Source of the DNA: an uncultured Prevotella sp. | Lineage (GTDB): Bacteria; Bacteroidota; Bacteroidia; Bacteroidales; Bacteroidaceae | Assembly: GCA_900544825.1 (NCBI GenBank) | Contig: UQWP01000011.1 | Location: 1 to 55,107 of the forward strand | DNA length: 55,107 nt | Reading direction: 5' to 3' | Part shown: positions 17,920 through 26,152 of the stretch, one piece after another | Layout: every line of letters starts with the position of its first letter | How positions within the stretch are numbered: position 1 is the first letter of the stretch | Position numbers and translations under genes: made by a program | Notes under the pieces: model-generated | Database searches by the model: none | What the model was told of the DNA's origin: nothing | The model's input: the letters and a program-made list of their open reading frames with translations, nothing else

Positions 17920-17960
17920 ATGGCATCTTATTGCCCTTTGGGAGGGCAATTTGTTGCCAT
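17920..17960. repeat. two-tier hairpin in the sdhB-methyltransferase gap
   Basis: ATGGCA, a 5-nt spacer, TTGCCCT, loop, AGGGCAA, a 5-nt spacer, TGCCAT: two stacked stems separated by a symmetric internal loop. It has no T-run and no adjacent gene end. The function is unknown. Confidence 0.5.
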
Positions 17961-18156
17961 AGCCAGGCAATATTCCTTATGTCGTGAGAGAGCTGCAGAA
18001 ATCAGCAACAGCCATAGTTAGATCCAGTAAATAGCGATTCGAGATGCAGTAAGTATCATCTCGAAATTCAATCAGTATAAAATCGGTTTAAAAGAACAGA
18101 AGTCTTACTCTATAAAAAATAAAGTATTACTCTATAAAAATATAAAAAGAGCATAA

Positions 18157-19683
18157 ATGATGAACCAAGCGACTCAAGACTTTATTCGTCAGCATCAGGA
18201 CGATGATGTCCGCCAGCTGGCTTTTCTCGGTAGCAAGTATCCGGAAGTAGATATGCCTTTCGCTCTCGATCAGATTCGCGGGCGTAAGATGGCTCGTGTC
18301 AAGTTGCCTCGTTGGGCAAGTCTCGAGGGCATCATCTATCCCCCTCATATTTCTATGGAGCAATGTTCCTCAGAATCTACTGCGCTTTACAAGGCAGAAT
18401 TGGCAGCGAGACTTCTCGGTCAGCCAGTTCCTTCTCCTGTAAACGAGAAAGAAAGCGAAAAAGCCTCTAATTCTCACTTTTCTAAAATTTGCGAATTTGC
18501 GAGCGAAGGGGCGGTTGATTCAGAATTCGCCAAAAATGAAGGCACTTTCAGAAAAGAACAGATATTAACAAAAATAGGTGAGAATGTTAATGAAACAAAA
18601 GAGAAAGCTCATGAAGAAGATTTTTCTGAAGAAATAGAGTTCGTTGATCTGACTGGTGGCTTTGGAGTCGATTTCTCTTATATCGCAGCCCAGTTGGGCG
18701 TGAAGTCGATGTACGTGGAGCGTCAGGCTCATCTCTGCGAGGCGGCAAAGGAGAACTTTGAGCGTTTGGGGTTGAAGAACGCCATCGTCAAGAATGGCGA
18801 CGGAATAGAAGTTCTTCATTCTTTTCATCCAAAGATAAAAGATGCAGCATCAGCTGATGATTCTTTAGGCATAACTTATGACCAATCTCGGTCATTACTT
18901 AAGACCAACCTTGGTCTTAAGATAATCTTCATAGATCCCGCCCGTAGAGACGATGCTGGCAACAAGGTTGTATCCTTGAAGGATTGCACGCCCGATGTCA
19001 CCGTTTTGCAGGAAGAAATGCTTTCGAAGGCAGATTATGTTGTCATCAAACTCTCTCCGATGCTCGACTGGCACCGTGCCATAAACGAATTAAGCCACGT
19101 AAGAGAGGTTCATATCATCTCCGTGAACAATGAGTGCAAGGAGCTTCTTTTAGTGCTGTCAGCGCGAAATATGGGCGGAATGGAGGTTTCATCAGCAGAT
19201 GGAGAAGTAAAACATGCCGGGAATCTCCGCATTTATTGCATCAACGATGCGCAATCCTTCGTCTGCGACGAGATGGATATGGAGACTTCTTCCGTCAAGA
19301 TAGCCCCATCCACCCTTGAAGAGATGCTGTATCTCTATGAGCCGAATGCCTCGTTGATGAAAGCCGGCTGTTTCGGCGTTCTTTCCGAGCGATATGATGC
19401 AAGGATGCTTTCCAAGAACAGCCATCTTTTCGTGAGCCAGGCGCCTATCGAAGCATTCCCCGGCAGAAGCTTCCGCATCATCGCCGTATCCTCCTTTAAT
19501 AAAAAGGAGTTGAAGCGTCATCTGTCAGGAATTACCAAGGCGAACATCGCCACCCGCAATTTCCCCCTTTCCGTGGCAGAATTGCGCAAGCGCCTGAAAT
19601 TGAAAGATGGTGGTGAAACCTATATTTTCGCCACCACATTGAGCGACGATAGCCATGTGCTGGTGATTACGGAGAAAAAATAA
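18157..19683 (+). CDS. THUMP-like class I SAM-dependent methyltransferase
   Basis: A 508-residue protein. Residues 1-85 form a helical N-terminal domain. A class I methyltransferase core follows with motif I DLTGGFGVDFSY near residue 167, the acidic motif YVERQ, and the catalytic-loop-like IDPARRD. The C-terminal part, ending with FATTLSDDSHVLVI, resembles the THUMP-like domain of proteins annotated as putative RNA methyltransferases in this phylum. The substrate is unknown. Two segments look inserted: a charged linker at about residues 88-165, and a short linker before IDPARR encoded by two 14-bp palindromes. It is monocistronic, and no TAnnTTTG promoter is visible upstream, only two TACTCTATAAAAA repeats. 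Confidence 0.85.
   Translation: MMNQATQDFIRQHQDDDVRQLAFLGSKYPEVDMPFALDQIRGRKMARVKLPRWASLEGIIYPPHISMEQCSSESTALYKAELAARLLGQPVPSPVNEKESEKASNSHFSKICEFASEGAVDSEFAKNEGTFRKEQILTKIGENVNETKEKAHEEDFSEEIEFVDLTGGFGVDFSYIAAQLGVKSMYVERQAHLCEAAKENFERLGLKNAIVKNGDGIEVLHSFHPKIKDAASADDSLGITYDQSRSLLKTNLGLKIIFIDPARRDDAGNKVVSLKDCTPDVTVLQEEMLSKADYVVIKLSPMLDWHRAINELSHVREVHIISVNNECKELLLVLSARNMGGMEVSSADGEVKHAGNLRIYCINDAQSFVCDEMDMETSSVKIAPSTLEEMLYLYEPNASLMKAGCFGVLSERYDARMLSKNSHLFVSQAPIEAFPGRSFRIIAVSSFNKKELKRHLSGITKANIATRNFPLSVAELRKRLKLKDGGETYIFATTLSDDSHVLVITEKK
18880..18921. repeat. paired GACCAA palindromes inside coding sequence
   Basis: GACCAATCTCGGTC (18880-18893) and GACCAACCTTGGTC (18903-18916) are 14-bp near-perfect and perfect palindromes 9 bp apart. 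The second is extended to a 24-bp inverted repeat (18898-18921) with arms CTTAAGACCAA and TTGGTCTTAAG. They encode a non-conserved linker of the methyltransferase. Confidence 0.75.
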
Positions 19684-19812
19684 GCTGATTTCCTGAAAAA
19701 TCAAGTTCTAATCCTATAAGATGATTCCGCCAAAATCACCACTAATCGGGTGATATAAGCTAGTTTGGGGCTCGCAATCATTCTTGAACCCCTAAAAAAT
19801 GAAAATAAAGAT

Positions 19813-19851
19813 AGCAATATTTGGTCGTTTGGCGAAATATTGCTATTTTTG
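19813..19851 (+). promoter_or_regulatory. promoter with spanning inverted repeat
   Basis: TTTG (19820-19823), 20 bp, TATTTTTG (19844-19851) is a full Bacteroidota promoter; the ATG is at 19884. A perfect 10-bp inverted repeat, AGCAATATTT (19813-19822) and AAATATTGCT (19835-19844), overlaps the -33 element and abuts the -7 element, a likely operator. Confidence 0.7.
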
Positions 19852-19883
19852 CATCCTATAATATTGCAAACTAGTTTGAAATC

Positions 19884-21035
19884 ATGTCATTAATTGAAAT
19901 TAAAAAGGTCGAAAGCAAGAAGGATTTGAAGACGTTCATCGACTTCCACTACGACCTCTACGAAGGCAACGAATACGATGTGCCTAATCTTTTCAGCGAC
20001 GAAATGAATACCCTGAGCAAGGACAAGAACGCTGCGTTCGAGTTCTGCGAGGCAGAGTATTATCTTGCCTATAAGGATGGAAAATTGGCAGGTCGCGTCG
20101 CTGCAATCATCAATCATAAGGCAAACAATAAGTGGGGAAAGAAATCCGTCCGCTTCGGATGGATTGATTTCATCGACGACCGTGAGGTTTCGAAGGCACT
20201 TTTGGATGCTGTGGAGAAATATGGCCGCGAGAAAGGCATGGAGGATGTGGTAGGTCCGCTTGGATTTACCGATATGGACCCTGAGGGAATGCTCGTATGG
20301 GGATTCGATCAGCTCGGAACCATGCCAACCATCTACAATTTCCCTTATTATCCGGAGCACATCGAGGCCCTGGAGGGTTTTGAGTTAGATAACAAGTACG
20401 TGGAGTTCAAGATCATGGTGCCGGATGAGGTGCCTGAGAAGTACGCCAAGATTGCGATGATGATCGAGAAGCGTTACAATCTGCATGTCCGCAAGCTTAC
20501 CAAGAAGGATATTTTCCAGGGTGGAATGGGACAGATGATCTTCGATCTCATCAACGATACCTACAAGGATCTCTATGGATATTCTGAACTCTCGCAGAAG
20601 CAGATAGACCAGCTTATCAAGTCGTATCTCGGTTTCCTCGACTTCAACCTCATCACCTGTATCGAGGATTGGACGGGTGGAGAGCATAAGCTCATCGGCG
20701 TAGGAATCACCATGCCGTCGCTGGCTCATGCCCTGAGAAAGTGCCGCCGAGGCAGATTGCTGCCGTTCGGATGGCTCCACGTGCTGAGAGCCATCAAGAT
20801 GCACAAGACCAACATCGTTGACCTCCTTCTCATCGGTATTCTCCCTGAGTATCGTGCCAAGGGAGCCAATGCGCTTCTCTTTGCCGACCTGATTCCTTGG
20901 TATCAGAAGTACGGCATTGAGTGGGGAGAAACCCAGGTAGAGCTGGAGACCAATGCGGGCGTGCAGGGCCAGTGGGGAGCTTTGACCCCAGTAATGCACA
21001 AGCGCAGAAAGTGCTACAAGAAGATTATTAAATAA
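19884..21035 (+). CDS. GNAT-like acyltransferase family protein
   Basis: A 383-residue soluble protein. The central part (EYYLAYKDGKLAGRVAAI, then DVVGPLGFTD) reads like a GNAT fold, and the C-terminal half has a second GNAT-like segment (LLIGILPEYRAKGANALLF, resembling the acetyl-CoA loop). Large two-domain GNAT-like proteins of this kind are common and uncharacterised in Bacteroidota. The substrate is unknown. It has its own promoter with a possible operator at 19813-19851, so it may be regulated separately. The next gene, parE, lies 101 bp downstream. Confidence 0.75.
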   Translation: MSLIEIKKVESKKDLKTFIDFHYDLYEGNEYDVPNLFSDEMNTLSKDKNAAFEFCEAEYYLAYKDGKLAGRVAAIINHKANNKWGKKSVRFGWIDFIDDREVSKALLDAVEKYGREKGMEDVVGPLGFTDMDPEGMLVWGFDQLGTMPTIYNFPYYPEHIEALEGFELDNKYVEFKIMVPDEVPEKYAKIAMMIEKRYNLHVRKLTKKDIFQGGMGQMIFDLINDTYKDLYGYSELSQKQIDQLIKSYLGFLDFNLITCIEDWTGGEHKLIGVGITMPSLAHALRKCRRGRLLPFGWLHVLRAIKMHKTNIVDLLLIGILPEYRAKGANALLFADLIPWYQKYGIEWGETQVELETNAGVQGQWGALTPVMHKRRKCYKKIIK

Positions 21036-21048
21036 GGAATTAAGTGAG

Positions 21049-21131
21049 TTAAGGAGTTAGGGAGGTCAAGACGGATGTCTTTTCATCATAACTCCTTAAT
21101 TTCTCTTGATTCTCCCTAAAAACATAGGAGG
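21049..21131 (+). promoter_or_regulatory. interleaved inverted repeats and Shine-Dalgarno before parE
   Basis: TTAAGGAGTTA (21049-21059) pairs with TAACTCCTTAA (21089-21099), and GGGAGGTCAAGA (21060-21071) pairs, with a mismatch, with TCTTGATTCTCCC (21104-21116). The order A-B-A'-B' allows a pseudoknot or two alternative hairpins. A perfect AGGAGG at 21126-21131, 5 bp from the ATG, is unusual in this phylum. Confidence 0.45.
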
Positions 21132-21136
21132 ATTTT

Positions 21137-23113
21137 ATGTCAGAAGATAATAATGAATTGAAAGCCCCTCAGGAGCAGCAGCCGGTGGAATATACCGACG
21201 ACAATATCCGACACTTGAGCGATATGGAGCATGTGCGTACCCGTCCGGGTATGTATATCGGTCGTTTGGGCGATGGTAACTTGCCGGAGGATGGTATCTA
21301 TGTGCTTCTGAAAGAGGTGGTAGATAACTCTATCGACGAGTTCAAGATGGGTGCTGGAGCCAGATTGGAGATTGATATCGAAGATCATCTGCGGGTCAGC
21401 GTGCGCGACTATGGCCGCGGTATTCCTCAGGGAAAGCTCGTTGAGGCGGTGAGCGTGCTGAATACCGGTGGTAAGTACGACAGCAAGGCGTTCAAGAAGA
21501 GTGTCGGCCTGAATGGTGTGGGTGTGAAGGCGGTGAATGCCCTCAGCTCTCACTTCGAGGTAAAGTCATTCCGTGACGGCAAGGTGCGCCATCTGAAGTT
21601 TGAGAAAGGTATTCTGCAGAGCGATGTTACCGAAGATACGGAGGACGAGAATGGTACTTTCATCTTCTTCGAACCGGATAATACCCTGTTCAAGAACTAT
21701 TCTTTCCACGATGATTTCGTGGAAACCATGCTTCGTAACTATACTTATCTGAACACCGGTCTTACCATCATGCACAATGGTCGCCGCATCCTCAGCCGTC
21801 ATGGCTTGAAGGATCTCCTGACCGATAACATGACCAACGAGGGTCTCTATGAGATTGTCCACATGAAGGGCGAAGACATCGAGATAGCCTTTACCCATAC
21901 CAATCAGTATGGCGAGGAGTACTATTCCTTCGTAAACGGTCAGCACACTACCCAGGGCGGTACTCATCAGAGTGCCTTCAAGGAGCATATCGCCAGAACC
22001 ATCAAGGAATTCTACGGCAAGTATGAGTATGCTGATATCCGAAACGGACTGGTGGCTGCCATCGCCCTGAACGTAGAGGAGCCTGTGTTCGAGAGTCAGA
22101 CGAAGATCAAGCTCGGAAGTACTACAATGTCTCCTAACGGTGGCGAAACCATCAACAAGTATGTAGGCGATTTCCTGAAGAAGGAAGTAGATAACTATCT
22201 CCATATCCACAAGGATGTGGCTGAGATTCTGGAGAATAAGATCAAGGAGAGCGAGCGGGAGCGCAAGGCGATGGCTGGTGTTACCAAGCTGGCTCGTGAG
22301 CGTGCCAAGAAGGCGAACCTCCATAACCGCAAGTTGCGCGATTGCCGCATTCACTTCAGCGACGCCAAGAACGAGCAGAAGGAGGCAAGTTCCATCTTCA
22401 TCACCGAGGGTGATTCTGCCAGCGGAAGCATCACCAAGAGCCGCGATGTGAACACCCAGGCGGTGTTCTCGCTGCGAGGTAAGCCATTGAACTGCTATGG
22501 CTTGACCAAGAAGGTGGTTTACGAGAACGAGGAGTTCAACCTGCTCCAGGCAGCCCTCGATATAGAGGATGGCTTGGACGGATTGAGATATAATAAGGTG
22601 ATTGTGGCAACCGATGCCGATGTGGATGGAATGCACATCCGCCTGCTCATCATCACCTTCTTCCTGCAGTTCTTCCCAGATCTCATCAAGAAGGGCCATG
22701 TGTATGTGCTTCAGACTCCATTGTTCCGAGTGCGCAACAAGCGAACCAAAATCAAGAACAAGCAGGCGGTGGCTGATGCCGATGCCAAGTTGGGACCAAA
22801 GGAGAAGAAGGGCGATTTCATCACGCATTACTGCTACAGCGATGAGGAGCGTCAGCAAGCCATCAGAGACCTCGGCCCTGATCCGGAAATCACCCGATTC
22901 AAGGGATTGGGAGAGATTTCGCCAGAGGAGTTTGCCCATTTCATCGGTCCGGATATGCGATTGGAGCAGGTTACGCTCCACAAGACCGACCAGGTGCAGA
23001 AACTCCTTGAGTATTATATGGGTAAGAATACGATGGAACGTCAGAACTTCATCATCGATAACCTGGTGATTGAGGAGGATATTCCGGAGGAAGATTCCGA
23101 TCCGCTGGACTAA
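21137..23113 (+). CDS. parE: DNA topoisomerase IV subunit B
   Basis: A 658-residue type IIA topoisomerase ATPase subunit that decatenates daughter chromosomes together with ParC. The GHKL ATPase motif EVVDNSIDEF begins at residue 60, with DYGRGIP and LNGVGVKAVNALS following. The TOPRIM domain has EGDSASG from residue 424 and DADVD at 493-497. The C-terminal signature KGLGEISPEEF is present. Length and motif spacing fit ParE rather than GyrB, though the two are close and the assignment is by pattern. parC is not adjacent; an S41 protease gene follows after 39 bp of repeat-like GTGAAGA sequence. Confidence 0.88.
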   Translation: MSEDNNELKAPQEQQPVEYTDDNIRHLSDMEHVRTRPGMYIGRLGDGNLPEDGIYVLLKEVVDNSIDEFKMGAGARLEIDIEDHLRVSVRDYGRGIPQGKLVEAVSVLNTGGKYDSKAFKKSVGLNGVGVKAVNALSSHFEVKSFRDGKVRHLKFEKGILQSDVTEDTEDENGTFIFFEPDNTLFKNYSFHDDFVETMLRNYTYLNTGLTIMHNGRRILSRHGLKDLLTDNMTNEGLYEIVHMKGEDIEIAFTHTNQYGEEYYSFVNGQHTTQGGTHQSAFKEHIARTIKEFYGKYEYADIRNGLVAAIALNVEEPVFESQTKIKLGSTTMSPNGGETINKYVGDFLKKEVDNYLHIHKDVAEILENKIKESERERKAMAGVTKLARERAKKANLHNRKLRDCRIHFSDAKNEQKEASSIFITEGDSASGSITKSRDVNTQAVFSLRGKPLNCYGLTKKVVYENEEFNLLQAALDIEDGLDGLRYNKVIVATDADVDGMHIRLLIITFFLQFFPDLIKKGHVYVLQTPLFRVRNKRTKIKNKQAVADADAKLGPKEKKGDFITHYCYSDEERQQAIRDLGPDPEITRFKGLGEISPEEFAHFIGPDMRLEQVTLHKTDQVQKLLEYYMGKNTMERQNFIIDNLVIEEDIPEEDSDPLD

Positions 23114-23152
23114 ATGAAGTGAAAAGTGAAGAACGAAGAGTGAAGAATTCAA

Positions 23153-24736
23153 ATGAAGAAATATCTATTTATAGCGCTCCTGGCGTTCCTGGCAGTAACT
23201 TCTGCCAGTGCCCAGCTGCGTATCAAGATGGGCAAGAACAGCCCGATAGAGAAGTTGGGTAGGGCGGAAATCGCCATCACCAACCTCTATGTGGATAGTG
23301 TGGATGAGAACAAGCTTGTAGAGGACGCCATCCGTGGTATGCTCGAGAAGCTCGATCCTCATTCTTCTTACGCCACAGCTAAGGAGACCAAGGCGATGAA
23401 CGAACCGCTGAATGGCAGCTTTGACGGCATCGGCGTGCAGTTTAACATGGTAGATGACACCTTGCTCGTTATCCAGCCCGTAGTGAATGGTCCTTCCGAG
23501 AAGGTGGGAATCATTGCCGGCGACCGCATCGTTGCGGTGAATGATACGGCTATTTCGGGTGTCAAGATGAGCAAGGAGGAAATCATGAAGCGCCTTCGCG
23601 GTCCTAAGGGAACCATGGTGAATCTTACCATCGTGCGCCGGGGCATCAAGGACAAGCTCACCTTCAAGGTGAAGCGCGATAAGATTCCTGTAACCACGAT
23701 GGATGCGGCGTATATGATTCGCCCGGGAATCGGATACATCCGACTGGGAAGCTTCGGTCTGACCAGTTATAAGGAGGTGACTACGGCGATGGATTCGCTC
23801 AAGAAAGTGGGAATGAAAGACCTGATTTTCGACCTTGAGGATAATGGCGGCGGCTACCTTCAGGCTGCAGCTCAGATAGCCAACGAGTTCCTGCAGAAGG
23901 GAGATCTCATCGTTTATACCAGCGGTCGTGCTGCTCCTCGCCAGGAATACAAGGCGCAGGCTAACGGAAGATGGCGCAAGGGCAAGGTGGTAGTGCTCAC
24001 CAATGAGTTTACTGCTTCTGCCGCAGAGATCGTTTCCGGAGCCATCCAGGATCAGGACCGTGGAGTAGTGGTAGGTCGTAGAACCTTCGGCAAGGGATTG
24101 GTGCAGCGTCCGCTTACCTTCGATGATGGCAGCGAGATTCGTCTCACCATCGCCCACTATTATACGCCTAGCGGCAGATGCATCCAGAAGCCTTATAAGA
24201 AGGGCGACAGACTGGATTATGCGATGGATCTCGACAATCGCTACAAGCATGGCGAGTTTACCAACCAGGACAGCATCCATCTTTCAGATAGCTTGAAGTA
24301 TTATACCTTGCGCAAGCATCGTGTGGTTTATGGTGGCGGCGGCATCATGCCGGATTATTTCGTTCCGCTGGATACTACCAAGTACACCAAGATGCACCGT
24401 CAGTTGGCAGCCAAGAGTATCGTCATCAACCACAGCCTGAAGTTTATCGATGCGCATCGCAAGGAGCTGAAGAGCCAGTATAAGGATTTCAACAAGTTCC
24501 TGACAACCTACGAGGTTCCTTCTTCGCTCATCGAAGCCATCATTGCAGAGGGCAAGAAGGAGAAGATAGAGCCGAAGGATGAGGCTGAATTGGTTCAGAC
24601 GAAGAAATACCTCGCCCTGCAGCTGAAAGCGCTTGTGGCAAGAGATATCTGGGATATGAGCCAATATTTCCAGGTATGGAACGAGACAAACGAGATTGTT
24701 CAGCGTGCCGTGCAGCTGCTGACTACGGGGAAGTAA
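23153..24736 (+). CDS. S41 family C-terminal processing peptidase
   Basis: A 527-residue exported protease of the tail-specific (Ctp/Prc) family. The signal peptide ends at SASAQ near residue 21. A PDZ domain covers about residues 85-170 (GIGVQFNMV and VGIIAGDRIVAVN). The peptidase core has the serine in FTASAAEI (Ser289) and the general-base lysine in FGKGLVQ (Lys314). It trims or degrades periplasmic proteins from their C-termini. The C-terminal 150 residues are helical and less conserved. It probably shares a transcript with parE and is followed by a strong terminator at 24799-24836. Confidence 0.93.
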   Translation: MKKYLFIALLAFLAVTSASAQLRIKMGKNSPIEKLGRAEIAITNLYVDSVDENKLVEDAIRGMLEKLDPHSSYATAKETKAMNEPLNGSFDGIGVQFNMVDDTLLVIQPVVNGPSEKVGIIAGDRIVAVNDTAISGVKMSKEEIMKRLRGPKGTMVNLTIVRRGIKDKLTFKVKRDKIPVTTMDAAYMIRPGIGYIRLGSFGLTSYKEVTTAMDSLKKVGMKDLIFDLEDNGGGYLQAAAQIANEFLQKGDLIVYTSGRAAPRQEYKAQANGRWRKGKVVVLTNEFTASAAEIVSGAIQDQDRGVVVGRRTFGKGLVQRPLTFDDGSEIRLTIAHYYTPSGRCIQKPYKKGDRLDYAMDLDNRYKHGEFTNQDSIHLSDSLKYYTLRKHRVVYGGGGIMPDYFVPLDTTKYTKMHRQLAAKSIVINHSLKFIDAHRKELKSQYKDFNKFLTTYEVPSSLIEAIIAEGKKEKIEPKDEAELVQTKKYLALQLKALVARDIWDMSQYFQVWNETNEIVQRAVQLLTTGK

Positions 24737-24740
24737 CCAT

Positions 24741-24774
24741 AGAAAAAACGGCTGTTAACTGTTAACCTGTTAAC
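24741..24774 (+). repeat. TGTTAAC repeat, copy A
   Basis: AGAAAAAACGG followed by CTGTTAACTGTTAAC and CTGTTAAC. The same block occurs at 28381-28407, 32351-32385 and 36903-36936, and inverted at 36795-36815 and 41875-41889. Confidence 0.75.
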
Positions 24775-24798
24775 CCGTGAGGTAATGATATAAGAAAA

Positions 24799-24836
24799 GG
24801 TCGTGAAGTTCAATCAGAAACTTCACGACCTTTTTT
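24799..24836 (+). terminator. terminator between the S41 protease and BASS transporter genes
   Basis: A perfect 12-bp stem GGTCGTGAAGTT / AACTTCACGACC (24799-24810 and 24819-24830), an 8-nt loop, then T6 on the plus strand. Four A on the other side allow it to act for the convergent BASS gene too. Confidence 0.88.
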
Positions 24837-24862
24837 GTGTATTTAGCTTTTTCCGAAATCAT

Positions 24863-25834
24863 TTACTTCTTCTCATGCAGATGATCCCATTTCAGATAGA
24901 TTCCGGCGAGGATGGTGCCGGAAATACTGTGCCAGGCGCAGCTGATGGCGCAAGGCAATACGGCGAGAGGCTGGGCGGCGAAGAAGTTGCCTGCAAGCAC
25001 CGTAGCAAGACCAGCATTCTGCATTCCCACCTCAATACTGATGGTACGCTTCTTGGCAGTATTGAATCCCGCCAGTTTTCCGGCAAGCCAACCCAGAAGA
25101 TAACCCAGTGTGTTGTGGCAGAAAACCACGGCGAAAGTCCAGAGGAAAAGCGATAAGCCGCGAGCCACCAAGTCATCGTGAACCGTAGAAATCACACCTC
25201 CCACGATAATCGCCAGACAGGTAACGCTGATGCCCGGCATCAAACTCTGAATGGTAGGGAAGCAATCTTTCTTGCCATAGATGTAATTCAATGCGCAGCC
25301 GATGGCCACAGGGATAATCGTAACGATGAGGATATTGATGAACATTCCCACTGCATCTACATGGATAATCTCGCCTGCCGTAATCTTCATCAGCAGCGGA
25401 GTCATTACCGGTGCAAGAATGGTGGAGGCACAGGTCATTCCTACGGAGAAAGCCACGTCGCCATGGCAGAGATAACTCATAATGTTGCTCGATACTCCGC
25501 CCGGACAACAGCCCACCAGCAGGATTCCTAGTGCCAGGGCTGGATCAAGATGCCACACATGCACCAGGGTGTAAGCCACACCCGGCATGATGATGAACTG
25601 GGCGCAGGCTCCGATGAAGATATCCAGCGGGCGCTGAGCCAGAATCTTGAAGTCGTTGGTGGTCAAGGTCAAGCCCATGGTGAGCATGATGATGCCGAGA
25701 ATGACGGTTTGAGTAGTTCCGCGCACCCAGTCGAAGGTATGTGGGAAGAAGAATGTGAATACTGCTACACCTATTACGAAAATAGAGGTGTAATTGGCCA
25801 GCCATCGGCTGAGCCCCTGAAAAAACTTTAGCAT
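24863..25834 (-). CDS. bile acid:sodium symporter (BASS) family transporter
   Basis: A 323-residue integral membrane protein with 9-10 hydrophobic helices. The BASS signature is clear: the crossover helices with LLVGCCPGGVSSNIMSYL and, near the C-terminus, EVGMQNAGLATVL. Family members use a sodium gradient to import organic anions. Despite the family name the bacterial substrates range over bile acids, pantothenate-pathway acids and keto acids, and cannot be told here. It is monocistronic with its own consensus promoter at 25950-25981 and a shared terminator. The start MLKFFQGL gives a normal N-terminus. Confidence 0.92.
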   Translation of the reverse strand: MLKFFQGLSRWLANYTSIFVIGVAVFTFFFPHTFDWVRGTTQTVILGIIMLTMGLTLTTNDFKILAQRPLDIFIGACAQFIIMPGVAYTLVHVWHLDPALALGILLVGCCPGGVSSNIMSYLCHGDVAFSVGMTCASTILAPVMTPLLMKITAGEIIHVDAVGMFINILIVTIIPVAIGCALNYIYGKKDCFPTIQSLMPGISVTCLAIIVGGVISTVHDDLVARGLSLFLWTFAVVFCHNTLGYLLGWLAGKLAGFNTAKKRTISIEVGMQNAGLATVLAGNFFAAQPLAVLPCAISCAWHSISGTILAGIYLKWDHLHEKK

Positions 25835-25949
25835 AATTCTATTTCTTTTTAAAGTCCTGATATTTCTCTCTTGATATTTCTCTCTTATTGATGACCTCTT
25901 TGAAGATCTCTCTTATTTTTCTTTCTTTCCTCGCTTTCAATATTGGGTG

Positions 25950-25981
25950 CAAAAGTACGTCTTTTCTACCGAATAAACAAA
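25950..25981 (-). promoter_or_regulatory. promoter of the BASS transporter gene
   Basis: Minus strand: TTTG (25978-25981), 20 bp, TACTTTTG (25950-25957), a full consensus match. The predicted leader is about 110 nt and includes T-rich CTCTTATTGA/CTCTTATTTT repeats. No gene is seen in 25835-26152. Confidence 0.72.
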
Positions 25982-26116
25982 TTATTTAATAATTAAATAT
26001 CAAATCATAACATTTTTATTGGGTAGCGCTTACGAATCTGCACGAATTATCTTGGATTGTGCAAAATCTGAGGCAAAATAATTCGGCTTTTCTTCTTTAA
26101 TTCCGCAACAAATGTG

Positions 26117-26144
26117 TAACTTTGCACCCATATTATCGATAATA
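26117..26144 (+). promoter_or_regulatory. ruvB -7 element and palindrome at the start site
   Basis: TAACTTTG (26117-26124) matches the -7 box, giving a start near 26131 and a leader of about 20 nt. A perfect 14-bp palindrome TATTATCGATAATA occupies 26131-26144, exactly at the predicted start, and could be an operator. No good -33 element is seen. Confidence 0.55.
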
Positions 26145-26152
26145 GTCATAGA

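Noticed and set aside
17764..17970. 68-codon minus-strand frame in the sdhB-methyltransferase gap
   Set aside because: It is formed by the GGGTGAAG repeats and hairpin sequence and has no features of a protein gene.
21566..23152. 528-codon open frame antisense to parE
   Set aside because: A shadow of a clear gene with all ParE motifs; low-complexity His/Leu/Ile-rich translation.
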